Counted from the stretch's first letter, positions 1-7,617 are shown. The stretch is 22,895 bases of DNA from CAZCFB01 sp964511535 (GCA_964511535.1 CAZEFW010000157.1:1-22895), one strand, 5' to 3'. Numbers and translations are program-made. The notes: generated by a model from the sequence alone, not told the origin.

Positions 1-75
1 TGCCTCGCCGCCGGCTACCTCTTTTTCCACTGGGCGCTGGTGAGCGAACAGTTCTTCCGCCTGATGATGGTGTGA
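1..75 (+). CDS. C-terminal end of a truncated upstream gene
   Basis: An open frame enters from the left edge and stops at the TGA at 73-75, giving 24 residues of C-terminus. The residues are hydrophobic and aromatic (LFFHWALVSEQFF near the middle), so this is probably the last membrane segment or amphipathic tail of a membrane protein. The next gene starts three bases later, so the two are almost certainly co-transcribed. Too little is visible to assign a family. Confidence 0.6.
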   Translation, partial: CLAAGYLFFHWALVSEQFFRLMMV

Positions 76-78
76 CCG

Positions 79-1476
79 GTGTCCTTCCTGGAAGGCCTGC
101 GCACGGTCATCTCCGAGACGCCCCTGGGGTGGGTCCTGGTGGCGGGCGGCGCGGTGGCCATGGTCGTCTCGCTGGTGGTGGCGTACGAGGCGCGGGGCCG
201 GCGCAAGCTGTGCCAGCGGCTGGCTGACGCGCTGCAGGCGGGCGCCGCGGGCGCCGACATGCCCCGCTTCTCGCCGCTGCTGGAGCTCGCGGGGGGCGCG
301 GCGCTGGCGCTGGTCCCGGCCCTCACGGTCCTGGTGGTCAGCCTCTCCCGGGCCGTGCTGCTGGACGGGCTGACCATGGCCGAGCCGGAGCAGCGGGCCA
401 CGGCCCTGGCCACCGGCATCTACGGCCAGCTCAACGGCCTGGCCATGGGGTGCAACCTGACGCTGCTGGTCTCGCCGGTGGCGGCGGTGGGGCTCGGCAT
501 GGCCTTGACCGCGCGGCTGAACCTGCGCGCCCTGGGCGAGGCGGCCGCGCGGCCGCCGCAGATCAAGGGGTACGTGATCCCGGTGCTCGGCGTGCTGTTC
601 GTGGTGCTGGCCATGGGCCCGCTGCTGTCGGGCGTGGGCACCTGGGTCACCGACCTGATCCGCAGCTTCGCCAGCGTGGCCGGCGTGGCCCCGGACCAGA
701 AGGTCGAGCTGATCCTGATGGGCATGGACGAGGCGCGGCCCGGCCTGCTGCGCGGCGCGAAGCTGTCTGGCGGCGGCCTGCTCGTGGTGCTCTGCCTGGC
801 GGCGGTGGCGGTCTGGCGCAGCCCCCTGGCCAGCGGCCGCCCGCGCAAGGGGTACTGGGCCGCCCTGGCCGGCGCGCTGGGGCTGGCCTGCCTGGCCACC
901 TGGTTCGTCGTGCCCTACTGGCAGGAGAACCAGAGCCCGATCCCGGTCTCCCCCACCTCGGGCGCCTCGGCCTGGGAGAAGCCGGGCGCAGAGCTGCCGG
1001 CGCTGCAGGGGCCGGACCCGGCGGTGCGCGCGCCGATCCTGACCCTCACGGCGCGCGGCATGCTGCTGGACGGGGCGCCCATGGAGCGGCCGAAACAGCT
1101 GGCCGAGTCGCTGGAGGTCATGCGCCACAACTGGCGGCTGCTAAACCCGGACCGGGAGTTTCCGGGGCTGCTCACGCTCCACGCTGACCGCGACCTGGAC
1201 GCGGAGGCGCTCCAGGCGCCGCTGGCCAGCGCGATGGCCGCAGGCTACCGACAGGTGCAGCTGGGGTTCATTCGCGAGGCGACCCTGCGTCGGCCGGTGC
1301 TTGGGGAGGTGCCCCTGTCCCACCAGACCGCCGCCCTGATCCACCTGCACCCGGGCGAGCCGTCCCCTGGCGGCACCTACGGCACCCTGGCCCTCGCCGC
1401 GGTGAAGGCGCGGCAGGCGGGCAAGAACGTGGCCTTCACGGTCAAGGCGCCCGCCGCTCCGCCAGCGAAAAAATAA
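79..1476 (+). CDS. Polytopic membrane protein with ExbD/TolR-like C-terminal domain; possible TolQ-TolR type fusion
   Basis: A 465-residue protein with a GTG start three bases after the previous stop. About six hydrophobic segments occupy roughly residues 16-300 (for example near 16-36, 66-90, 115-140 and 190-212). The stretch ATGIYGQLNGLAMGCNLTLL resembles the conserved third-helix region of MotA/TolQ/ExbB proteins. After the last helix, the region from about 335 to 420 (LTARGMLLDGAPM, then LLTLHADRDLDAEAL and AAGYRQVQLGF) has the beta-alpha layout and D-x-x-x-x-x-x-L spacing of ExbD/TolR periplasmic domains. If both readings hold, stator and peptidoglycan- or receptor-facing parts of a proton-driven machine sit on one chain. 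The C-terminus is Ala/Pro/Lys-rich. The ExbD-like part is fairly convincing by eye; the TolQ-like part is tentative. Confidence 0.6.
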   Translation: MSFLEGLRTVISETPLGWVLVAGGAVAMVVSLVVAYEARGRRKLCQRLADALQAGAAGADMPRFSPLLELAGGAALALVPALTVLVVSLSRAVLLDGLTMAEPEQRATALATGIYGQLNGLAMGCNLTLLVSPVAAVGLGMALTARLNLRALGEAAARPPQIKGYVIPVLGVLFVVLAMGPLLSGVGTWVTDLIRSFASVAGVAPDQKVELILMGMDEARPGLLRGAKLSGGGLLVVLCLAAVAVWRSPLASGRPRKGYWAALAGALGLACLATWFVVPYWQENQSPIPVSPTSGASAWEKPGAELPALQGPDPAVRAPILTLTARGMLLDGAPMERPKQLAESLEVMRHNWRLLNPDREFPGLLTLHADRDLDAEALQAPLASAMAAGYRQVQLGFIREATLRRPVLGEVPLSHQTAALIHLHPGEPSPGGTYGTLALAAVKARQAGKNVAFTVKAPAAPPAKK

Positions 1477-1524
1477 CTGTCATACAATCTGCCGCAATCT
1501 CCCCACAAAGAGACGAACAGCTCG

Positions 1525-2049
1525 ATGAGCGTGACAGACGACATCCGGATGCGGCAGGAGCTGGAGCGGCTACACCAGGCGAGCCATGCCTGGGCCCTCG
1601 CCTGCTGCGGTTACCGGGACGAGGAGGCAGCGGACTTGCTCCAGAGCAGCTACGAGAAGGTGCTGGACGGCAGGGCGCGCTACGGAGGTCGGTCGTCCAT
1701 CAAGACCTGGTTCTTCGGCGTCATCCGGCGCACCGCGGCCGGGCGTCGCCGGGCCGAGGCCCTCAGGGGGTTGCTGCTGTTGCGCGCCGCGGCGCGGGAG
1801 CCGCAGGAGCCATACTCGCCCGCGGCCGGCAGCGTGGATCCCGCCGACCGGGACCTGATCCTGACCGCGCTGGGGGCCCTGCCCCGGCGGCAGCGTGAGG
1901 TGCTGGAGCTCGCCTTCTACCACGACCTGTCCCTGAGCGAGGCCGCCGACGTCATGGGGCTCTCCCTCGGCTCGGCGCGCACCCACTACCACCGGGGCAA
2001 GCAGGCGCTGGCCAGCGCGCTGGCGCCGCTGCGGGAGGCACACACATGA
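1525..2049 (+). CDS. RNA polymerase sigma factor, sigma-70 family (ECF-type)
   Basis: A 174-residue protein of typical ECF sigma length. Residues about 10-75 fit region 2 (acidic EEAADLLQSSYEKVL, then SIKTWFFGVIRRTA, the part that melts and binds the -10 element). Residues about 112-165 fit region 4: ALPRRQREVLELAFYHDLSL, followed by a helix-turn-helix (SEAADVMGLSLGSARTHYHRG) that reads the -35 element. There is no separate region 3, as expected for ECF factors. It overlaps the next gene by four bases (ATGA), which suggests translational coupling to its likely anti-sigma partner. An AAGAGA stretch about 11 bases upstream may be a weak ribosome-binding site. Confidence 0.9.
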   Translation: MSVTDDIRMRQELERLHQASHAWALACCGYRDEEAADLLQSSYEKVLDGRARYGGRSSIKTWFFGVIRRTAAGRRRAEALRGLLLLRAAAREPQEPYSPAAGSVDPADRDLILTALGALPRRQREVLELAFYHDLSLSEAADVMGLSLGSARTHYHRGKQALASALAPLREAHT

Positions 2050-2468
2050 GCGACAGGCAAGACGAGGCGCTGCGGCGCGCGCTCCGCACGGCTCACGCTG
2101 ATGACCGCGCCCCCGCGTTCGGGGCCACCTGGACCCGCGCGGCGGCCACGGCTGCCTCCCGCCGGCGACGGGCCGCCCTGCGCGGCCTGGCCCTGGCCGG
2201 CGGCCTCGCCGTGGCCGCGGTCGCCGCCCTGGTGCTGCTCCCGGCAGGGTCGGCGCCCCTGGGCGGGCCCGACGCAGGCATGGCCACTGCCGCGGTGGAG
2301 CGCCTGGTGGTGCCCGACGACATCACCGGCCTGGCGCGCTGGAGCGGACCCACCGAGTTCTTGCTCTCGGCCTCGGCCGACGAGCTGCTGAGCGGCACCC
2401 CCACGCTGGGGGAAGTCAACACCCTGACCATCACCGGCATCGGGCCGATGAACGTCACCTCTCAATGA
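2046..2468 (+). CDS. Probable single-pass anti-sigma factor
   Basis: A 140-residue protein with a cytoplasmic, Arg/Ala-rich N-terminus of about 38 residues, one transmembrane helix (about 38-62, GLALAGGLAVAAVAALVLL) and a periplasmic tail of about 75 residues. No zinc-binding HxxxCxxC motif of the ZAS anti-sigma family is present. The assignment rests on position (start ATG overlaps the sigma factor stop as ATGA), on topology, and on its overlap in the same manner with the downstream periplasmic LTxxQ gene. Short one-helix anti-sigmas without zinc fingers, such as CnrY, are known. It could instead be an unrelated small membrane protein. Confidence 0.6.
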   Translation: MSDRQDEALRRALRTAHADDRAPAFGATWTRAAATAASRRRRAALRGLALAGGLAVAAVAALVLLPAGSAPLGGPDAGMATAAVERLVVPDDITGLARWSGPTEFLLSASADELLSGTPTLGEVNTLTITGIGPMNVTSQ

Positions 2469-2479
2469 AGGAGCTGAAC

Positions 2480-2992
2480 ATGAGACGAACAGCGATGACC
2501 CTGGCTGTGTTTACCCTGGCGCTGCTGATGTGCGCGCCGGCCTTCGCCCGCCCCGGGCGCGGCAAGGGACGCGGCGGCGGCATGAAGCGCCACCTGGCCA
2601 AGCACCTCTACCCGCCCGAGATGCTCATGCGGTTCCAGGACGACCTGGCCCTCACCTCCACCCAGCGCAAGACCCTGCTCAAGGAGATGAAGGCGACCCA
2701 GTCCAAGGCCACGGACCTGAAGTTCGCCCTGCACGGCGAGGCCCAGAAGCTGACCAAGCTGCTGGCCGCGGACCGCGTGAGCGAGAAGAAGGCGCTGGCT
2801 CAGTCGGACAAGGTGATGGGCATGGAGCGCAAGATGAAGCGCCTGCACCTGCGGCTGCTGGTGCGCATCAAGAACATGCTCACCGCCGAGCAGAAGGCGA
2901 CGCTGGACAAGGTGAAGGCAAAGTGGCGCTCGCGCATGAACATGCACGCCCCACCCCAGCCCCCGTCTCCGCCCACGCCGCCGTCGCGGTAG
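2480..2992 (+). CDS. Spy/CpxP-like periplasmic LTxxQ protein (metal or envelope-stress sensor/chaperone)
   Basis: The start at 2480 has an ideal ribosome-binding site, AAGGAG at 2468-2473 with a six-base spacer, and gives a clean signal peptide (MRRTAMTLAVFTLALLMC to APAFA, about 23 residues). An in-frame ATG at 2465 overlaps the previous stop but would place charged residues ahead of the signal. The 170-residue product is helical and highly charged, with two LTxxQ-type motifs (LTSTQRKTL and LTAEQKATL), the hallmark of the Spy/CpxP/CnrX/ZraP superfamily. These proteins act in the periplasm as chaperones or metal sensors. The C-terminus is Pro-rich with Met and His residues. The overlap with a sigma/anti-sigma pair suggests that it tunes the anti-sigma factor, as CnrX does. 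Confidence 0.75.
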   Translation: MRRTAMTLAVFTLALLMCAPAFARPGRGKGRGGGMKRHLAKHLYPPEMLMRFQDDLALTSTQRKTLLKEMKATQSKATDLKFALHGEAQKLTKLLAADRVSEKKALAQSDKVMGMERKMKRLHLRLLVRIKNMLTAEQKATLDKVKAKWRSRMNMHAPPQPPSPPTPPSR

Positions 2993-2996
2993 GCAT

Positions 2997-3020
2997 GTAG
3001 AAGCGGCGTCTCGCCGCTTC
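2997..3020 (+). repeat. REP-like hairpin with 5' GTAG
   Basis: GTAG (2997-3000) is followed by arm AAGCGGCG (3001-3008), loop TCT and arm CGCCGCTT (3012-3019). G3000 and C3020 can extend the stem to nine pairs. It lies five bases after the stop of the LTxxQ gene. The GTAG tetranucleotide next to a palindrome is the known signature of REP elements mobilised by RAYT (TnpA-REP) proteins. It may also protect or end the upstream transcript, although no T-run follows. Confidence 0.65.
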
Positions 3021-3043
3021 GGTTCCACTGGCTCCCCCGGATC

Positions 3044-3066
3044 ACGCGGCAGGATGCCGCGTCTAC
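3044..3066 (-). repeat. REP-like hairpin, inverted copy 1
   Basis: Read on the minus strand: GTAG, arm ACGCGGCA, loop TCC, arm TGCCGCGT. Compared with the hairpin at 2997-3020, two stem pairs are changed with compensation (A-T to C-G at pair 2, G-C to A-T at pair 8), and the GTAG flank is kept. This supports common origin and selection for, or transposition by way of, the folded form. Confidence 0.65.
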
Positions 3067-3112
3067 CCTGGGCCTCTATCTATCCCTTCGATTCCACTGG
3101 CTCGCCCGGATC

Positions 3113-3135
3113 ACGCGGCAGGATGCCGCGTCTAC
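3113..3135 (-). repeat. REP-like hairpin, inverted copy 2
   Basis: Same arms, loop and orientation as the copy 69 bp upstream. On the minus strand GTAG precedes the stem, read from 3135. Together with the plus-strand hairpin at 2997 this gives a BIME-like arrangement of one direct and two inverted REP units. Confidence 0.65.
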
Positions 3136-3148
3136 TCAGGGCCTCTAT

Positions 3149-3961
3149 CTATCCCTCGGCGGGCGGGGCCGGCGTCGGCTTCGTGCCCTCGGTGGCCGGC
3201 TCGGTTGCGGGCTTCTGGTCCTCGGCCGGCACCGGGGGCGGCTCGCCAGCCTCGGCGGGCTTCTTGTCCTCGGCCGGCACCGGGGGCGGCTCGCTGGGCG
3301 TCGGCGGAGGCGCCGGGGCGGTCTCGGCGGGGGGCGCCGCGGCGACTGCCAGCGCCTTGGACACCAGCGGGTCGTTGAGCAGCCGCTCCAGCGCGCGCCG
3401 GTACGCCTCCTTGGCCGGGTTCATCGGGTGCGAGCCGAGGTTCTCCTTCATCTCGCTCTTGGCCTCGGCCAGCACCTTGCCTGCTGCGTCGAGCACCTTG
3501 AGGTTCAGCTTGCTCTCCAGGGTGTAGGACCCCCACCCGTCGTACATCCACTCCTCCACCGCCAGGTACACGCCGCGCACGCCGCCGGTGGCCTTCATGC
3601 GCGAGACCACCTCGGCGAACGGGTCGGCCGCTGCCGCGCCCACAACCGTGGTCTGAAACCCACGCGACTCGAGAGTCGCGGCCAGGCCGCGGGCCATCTC
3701 CGTGGCCAGGGGCTGCCCTGTCACCGTGTTGCGGTGGTACGGGATGCCGACGGTGGCCCTCACCTGCCCTTCGTAGGACGCCTCGGTCTTGCCGTCCTTG
3801 ATGTACTCGCGCTGGTCATGCACGGTGACGGTCACCGCGCCGCTGCCCTGGTAACCCACCGGAGCGACCATGTCCTTGTAGTACAGCGGCGGCACGCAGC
3901 CGCTCCCAAGCCAGAGCCCCAGCAGCAACAGCGGCATCAACCTGAGCAGGTTCCTCTTCAT
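3149..3961 (-). CDS. Lipoprotein with Pro/Glu/Ala-rich repeat tail
   Basis: The start at 3961 is chosen because AAGGAG (3969-3974 on the complementary strand) lies seven bases ahead and because it opens a lipoprotein signal (MKRNLLRLMPLLLLGLWLGS, then Gly-Cys). A longer in-frame start at 4024 would bury the signal. The 270-residue product has a compact domain (VTVTVHDQREYI, later GQPLATEMARGLAATLESRG and GVYLAVEEWMYDGWGSYTL), a layout seen in uncharacterised proteobacterial lipoproteins; I cannot name the family. The last 60 residues or so are low complexity, with the 16-residue unit EPPPVPAEDKKPAEAG present twice. Such tails often span to peptidoglycan. The stop codon lies inside the second 69-bp repeat. 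Function unknown. Confidence 0.75.
   Translation of the reverse strand: MKRNLLRLMPLLLLGLWLGSGCVPPLYYKDMVAPVGYQGSGAVTVTVHDQREYIKDGKTEASYEGQVRATVGIPYHRNTVTGQPLATEMARGLAATLESRGFQTTVVGAAAADPFAEVVSRMKATGGVRGVYLAVEEWMYDGWGSYTLESKLNLKVLDAAGKVLAEAKSEMKENLGSHPMNPAKEAYRRALERLLNDPLVSKALAVAAAPPAETAPAPPPTPSEPPPVPAEDKKPAEAGEPPPVPAEDQKPATEPATEGTKPTPAPPAEG
3211..3293 (-). repeat. 48-bp in-frame tandem repeat inside the lipoprotein gene
   Basis: The 35-bp blocks at 3211-3245 and 3259-3293 are identical except for one base and lie 48 bp (16 codons) apart. They encode PPPVPAED followed by Gln-Lys or Lys-Lys. The period keeps the frame, so copy number could vary without breaking the protein. Confidence 0.8.
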
Positions 3962-4078
3962 CTTCGTTCTCCTTCCGGCTCGCCCTGCACCAGGGGGTCC
4001 GGCCGTTATCCAGTCCAGTATCAAGCTGTAGCGTTGAGAGATCTTACACCAACAGGGCCTGACACGCTGCTGTCCGCC

Positions 4079-6082
4079 TCACCAGGTCACCTGCCGGACA
4101 TGGAGGCTCACCCCGGTCCTGGGGTGCACCACCCGGAACAGGATCCGGTTGCTCCCCTTGCGCAGGGACACTGCCCGCTCGAAGCGGTAGCTCTCGTCCA
4201 GGGGCACGGGCTCCGCCCCGATGAACACCTTCGATCCGCGCAGCGCAACCCCCCTGGCCATGATCTGCCCCCCCTCGCTCCGCTGCCCTTCTCTGGGTGA
4301 GATGATCTGCAGCGCCGGGGTCGCGTTGTCGTACCGCACCACCAGGGTGCGGTTCTTGCTTGTGGCCACCCGCGCGCCGCTGCCGTCACGCCCCACCACG
4401 TACCAGATGTACCGCCCCTCGCCCAGCCGCCCCCCCGGCAAGTCGACCCTGGCGCTGGCCGAGGAGACCACCACCACCGGGCTGTGCAGGTCCTGCTCCC
4501 GGAGCACCTTGACCAGGTACCGCGATGCGCCGGGGATGGGCTTCCAGCGAAAGGTGAACCGCGGCAGGCGGTTCTGGTAATACACGGTGGTGTTGCCGCC
4601 CTGCTCCTGGATCACGTTGTGGGGCACGCTCGTGCCGCGCAGGGCCTTGCTGGAGGTGTCCGGGAGCAGCGTCAGCCGGGCCGGACGCGACGGCTCCTTG
4701 CTCCCGGCGGGGCGCACCCGCCAGTACAGGGTGCCCCGCCCGGGGCGGGCGAGGGTCAGGCGGCTGCGGCGGATGACGTCGGCGAACAGCGGCCGCGACA
4801 TGGCCGGGTCGCGCGCCACCTCCACCAGCGCCCCGGCGCCGCCGCCCACGGGAGTCCAGGCCAGGGTGACGTTCGCGCCGCGGGACGGCAAGAAGACCCG
4901 CGCCCGCTCCCCCTGCTGAGCGGTCAGGCCCGAAGGGGCGGGCTCCCGCGGGCCGTCGACGGCTCCGCCGGACAGGGTCGCCTCCTGCCCCGCCTCCAAC
5001 ACCAGCGTGCCCGTGGCCCCGGTGAGCACCGCCTCGCCGTGTACCACCGACACCGTGCTCCCGCCCCCCTGGGCGTCGCGCTGCACCCGCAGGTCCACCT
5101 CGCGATGTGTGATGCGCGGCAGCACCTGAACCCCCTGGACGGTGAAGGCCGCCGACGCCTGGCCCGGCTTGCCCATCCGCCGCAGGTTGATCCCACCCTG
5201 CTCGCTCTCCAGACGAACCATGTCCCCGGCCCCGCCAGGCCGCGCCACCTTGCGCGCCATGAGCCGGGCCGGCCCGCGCAGCTCGGCCCCGGTGCCGCGC
5301 TCCGGGCCGTAGCGCACCGCGGCGCCGCGGGCCAGGGTGATGCGCGTGCCCGGCAGCACCTGCACCACCTCCCCCCGGCGCAGGCGACGCCCCCGGGCCG
5401 CGCCGGGCGGCTGGATGGTGACCCGCCCCCTGCCGGTGGCCTCGATGTAGAGCACCAGCTCGGGCGCGGTGATCGACCCCGCGTCCGGCTCCGAACCTCC
5501 CTCACCGGGCGCCGGGATGGTCAGCGTGAGGGCCTCGCCCGCCACCACCGTCTCGCTCCTTCCTCCGGGGCTCACCACGGTGGCCTCGCCGTAAGACACG
5601 GACAGCCCCGGGTCCGCCCCGGCGGATCGCGGCGCCGAGACCGTCGCCCGGGTGGCCCGGGCCAGCTTGACCTTGCGCTCGCCCACCGCGATGACCAGCT
5701 CCCGCGCGGCCGCCACCTCCGGATCGCCGGCGCTCTCCACCGAGCCGCGGGCCAGGGTGAGCTGCAGCCCCGGCCCCTCCTCCTGGTCCTGGCCGAACAG
5801 GACCTCCGAGTCCGGCTTGACCTTCAACACGCCCCCGCCCATCAGGTCCAGCACGGCCCGTCCGTCAGGACCGGTGGTCAGCTTGTGGCCAAGGGTGAGC
5901 ACCTCGCCATCCATCGCCGCGTGCGGCCCGGTACCGCGCCTGGCGTCCATCTGCTCCACCGTCACCCCACCCTCGACGGTGCGGATCCTCGCCAGCCACT
6001 TGGTCTGCTCGCCGCAGCGGCAGCCCGCCAGCAGCAGGACCGAGCTCAGCAGCAACGCAGGGCCCCCGGGGCGTCCCCTCAA
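4079..6082 (-). CDS. FecR-domain lipoprotein with FN3/Ig-like C-terminal domains
   Basis: A 667-residue protein with a TTG start that overlaps the stop of the upstream barrel gene (TTGA), implying translational coupling. Residues 1-21 form a lipoprotein signal with lipobox LLAGC. Residues about 30-150 match the FecR fold (GHKLTTGPDGRAVLDLMGGG, then LKVKPDSEVLFG and LTLARGSVES). Weaker repeats of the same pattern recur near 210-280 and 300-375. The second half has two FN3-like beta modules (NVTLAWTPVGG to TLYWRVRPAG, and FRFKWKPIPGASRYLVKV-like to RYIWYVVGRDG) and ends with an Ig-like module (ALQIISPREGQRSEGG to FRVVHPRTG). Canonical FecR relays TonB-receptor signals to a sigma factor from the inner membrane; this one lacks the membrane helix and is instead lipidated, so it is probably a surface or periplasmic scaffold rather than an anti-sigma factor. 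Confidence 0.8.
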   Translation of the reverse strand: MRGRPGGPALLLSSVLLLAGCRCGEQTKWLARIRTVEGGVTVEQMDARRGTGPHAAMDGEVLTLGHKLTTGPDGRAVLDLMGGGVLKVKPDSEVLFGQDQEEGPGLQLTLARGSVESAGDPEVAAARELVIAVGERKVKLARATRATVSAPRSAGADPGLSVSYGEATVVSPGGRSETVVAGEALTLTIPAPGEGGSEPDAGSITAPELVLYIEATGRGRVTIQPPGAARGRRLRRGEVVQVLPGTRITLARGAAVRYGPERGTGAELRGPARLMARKVARPGGAGDMVRLESEQGGINLRRMGKPGQASAAFTVQGVQVLPRITHREVDLRVQRDAQGGGSTVSVVHGEAVLTGATGTLVLEAGQEATLSGGAVDGPREPAPSGLTAQQGERARVFLPSRGANVTLAWTPVGGGAGALVEVARDPAMSRPLFADVIRRSRLTLARPGRGTLYWRVRPAGSKEPSRPARLTLLPDTSSKALRGTSVPHNVIQEQGGNTTVYYQNRLPRFTFRWKPIPGASRYLVKVLREQDLHSPVVVVSSASARVDLPGGRLGEGRYIWYVVGRDGSGARVATSKNRTLVVRYDNATPALQIISPREGQRSEGGQIMARGVALRGSKVFIGAEPVPLDESYRFERAVSLRKGSNRILFRVVHPRTGVSLHVRQVTW

Positions 6083-7617
6083 CGGTGCATCTCCACGTTC
6101 AGGATCACGGTGCCGCCTGCCGAGATCTTCAGCTTCTTGCGCTGGGCCCGGTACCCCGGCGCCGAGATGAGCACCGTGTAAATGCCCGGCGCGAGGCGAG
6201 CGGAGAAGGTGCCGTCTCGGTCGGGTTTGATCGCCAGGTCGAGGCTCGGGATCAGCACCGAGGACCGCCGCAACACCTTGCCCCGGGTGTTCTTGACGGT
6301 GCCGCGCAGGGTGCCGGGCTGCCCCGCCTGCACCGGCTCGAGCGCCACCTTCAGCTGCGCCACGTCGCCCCCCGATATGGATCGCTCCACTCGCCGCGGC
6401 TTGTAGCCGTCAGCCTCGATCAGGATGGCCCGAACCCCCGGGGTGAGCCGGTAGGTGCGGAACCGCCCGGTGGCGGAATCCACGGCCATGGGCGAGACGC
6501 TCTCCCCCTCCACCAGCACCCGGGCGTTGGGCACCGGCTCGGCGGTCACCGCGTCGGTGACCACCCCCGCGAAGGCGCTGCTCTGCCCCTCGGGCATCTC
6601 CGAGGGCGTGCCCCCCACGGTGATCTGGACCCTGCCGCGTCGCGCCGCGGGCGCCGGATCGCTGAAGGCGTCGATGCGGTACGACAGGCCGAGCATCAGG
6701 TTCCACCGCGGGATCACCGGCGCGTAGAGCCCCGGGCTCACCTCGAGGGCCGCGCCGTCCGCCACGCCGGCGAAACCCACGTCCACCGCCGCCAGGAGCT
6801 GCAGCGACTTGCTGGCCGTGGGCCAGACCCTCAGCCCCCCCGAGACATACCCGGGGTGGTCAGAGAAGCCCGGCGCGCCGCTGCCCACCAGGTTCTCAAG
6901 CGAGATCTCCAGGAAGGGGCCCACGTAGCGCGTGGTCACCTCCACCCCCAGCCGTGACACCACCTGGTGAAAGGAGCTGAGCCCGATGGCCAGCCGCTGG
7001 GCCTCTGACAGCTGCGAAGGATCGCTCACCAGGCTGGAGCTGCCGTCGTAGCGGAACCCGACGTTGAGGTGGATCCCCAGCGGGATCCCCGGGTCGCCCT
7101 GCCACCCCGCCAGCAGGGAGAACAGGGCGCTGGTGGCGCTGGCGGCGGACTCGAAGTAGCCGGCCCCGGCCAGGAAGCGCAGATCCACTGCCGCCCCCAC
7201 AGAGACGCCCGCGCCCACCTCGCCGCCGCCCTTGACCACCAGGCGCGGGTCCCCCACCGCCACCTGCAGCTCGTCGCCCGCCGCGCCCCCGCTGGAGCTG
7301 TCGGACACCACGCGGGCGGACAGGGCGGCCTCGATGTACCGCCAGGGGGTGAACGCCACGGTGAGGCTGTTGACAAGCCGCGAGTGGTCCTGCCCGCCGG
7401 CCAACATCTCGGGCATCCAGTAGAAGCCAGCCTCGGTCCCCAGGCTGATGGTCCCTGCAGGCTGGTTTGCCGCCGCTGCTACCCGGAGCAGGCCCCGCAC
7501 CCCGGCGAGGCTGCCGCCTGCCGGGAGCTCGGAGGCGTCCGCGCGCACGGGCGCCGCCAGCAGGGCCAGTGTCAGCAATGTGCAGAAACGGATCATCTCC
7601 CCGGGCAGGCCTCGCAT
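6079..7617 (-). CDS. Outer-membrane beta-barrel protein with carboxypeptidase-regulatory-like/PEGA-like repeats
   Basis: A 512-residue protein. An ATG at 7617, or one seven codons in (7596), leads into a signal peptide (MIRFCTLLTLALLAAPVRA). Residues about 30-330 show alternating hydrophobic/polar strands with Gly and aromatic residues (WRYIEAALSARVV, VSVGAAVDLRFLAGAGYF, IHLNVGFRYDG, LMLGLSYRIDAF), the pattern of an outer-membrane barrel. Residues about 345-512 hold two beta-sandwich modules of the carboxypeptidase-regulatory/PEGA kind (FAGVVTDAVTAEPVPNARVL with YRLTPGVRAILIEADGYKP, and LRGTVKNTRGKVLRRSSVLI with RLAPGIYTVLISAPGYRAQ). It is the first gene of a unit with the FecR-like lipoprotein, so the two probably work together at the outer membrane. 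Ligand unknown. Confidence 0.75.
   Translation of the reverse strand: MRGLPGEMIRFCTLLTLALLAAPVRADASELPAGGSLAGVRGLLRVAAAANQPAGTISLGTEAGFYWMPEMLAGGQDHSRLVNSLTVAFTPWRYIEAALSARVVSDSSSGGAAGDELQVAVGDPRLVVKGGGEVGAGVSVGAAVDLRFLAGAGYFESAASATSALFSLLAGWQGDPGIPLGIHLNVGFRYDGSSSLVSDPSQLSEAQRLAIGLSSFHQVVSRLGVEVTTRYVGPFLEISLENLVGSGAPGFSDHPGYVSGGLRVWPTASKSLQLLAAVDVGFAGVADGAALEVSPGLYAPVIPRWNLMLGLSYRIDAFSDPAPAARRGRVQITVGGTPSEMPEGQSSAFAGVVTDAVTAEPVPNARVLVEGESVSPMAVDSATGRFRTYRLTPGVRAILIEADGYKPRRVERSISGGDVAQLKVALEPVQAGQPGTLRGTVKNTRGKVLRRSSVLIPSLDLAIKPDRDGTFSARLAPGIYTVLISAPGYRAQRKKLKISAGGTVILNVEMHR

Larger units (their letters stand above)
3017..3154. repeat. Two tandem 69-bp units, each carrying a hairpin
   Basis: Two consecutive 69-bp copies (3017-3085 and 3086-3154) differ at four positions by eye. 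Each begins CTTCGRTTCCACTGGCTC and ends GGGCCTCTATCTATCC. Each contains one 8-bp perfect hairpin. The second copy runs into the lipoprotein gene and contains its stop codon. The cluster lies between two convergent genes. Confidence 0.85.

Noticed and set aside
1483..1488. TACAAT box before the sigma gene
   Set aside because: No -35 partner or ECF-type motif at a proper distance; not enough to call a promoter.
1510..2493. Shared 12-mer GAGACGAACAGC upstream of the sigma gene (1510-1521) and inside the LTxxQ gene start (2482-2493)
   Set aside because: Too short and in unlike contexts (leader versus coding); probably chance, although both lie by starts in one operon.
3017..3154. CRISPR-like repeat
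   Set aside because: Only two units, directly adjacent with no spacers, and no cas genes; the hairpins fit REP elements.
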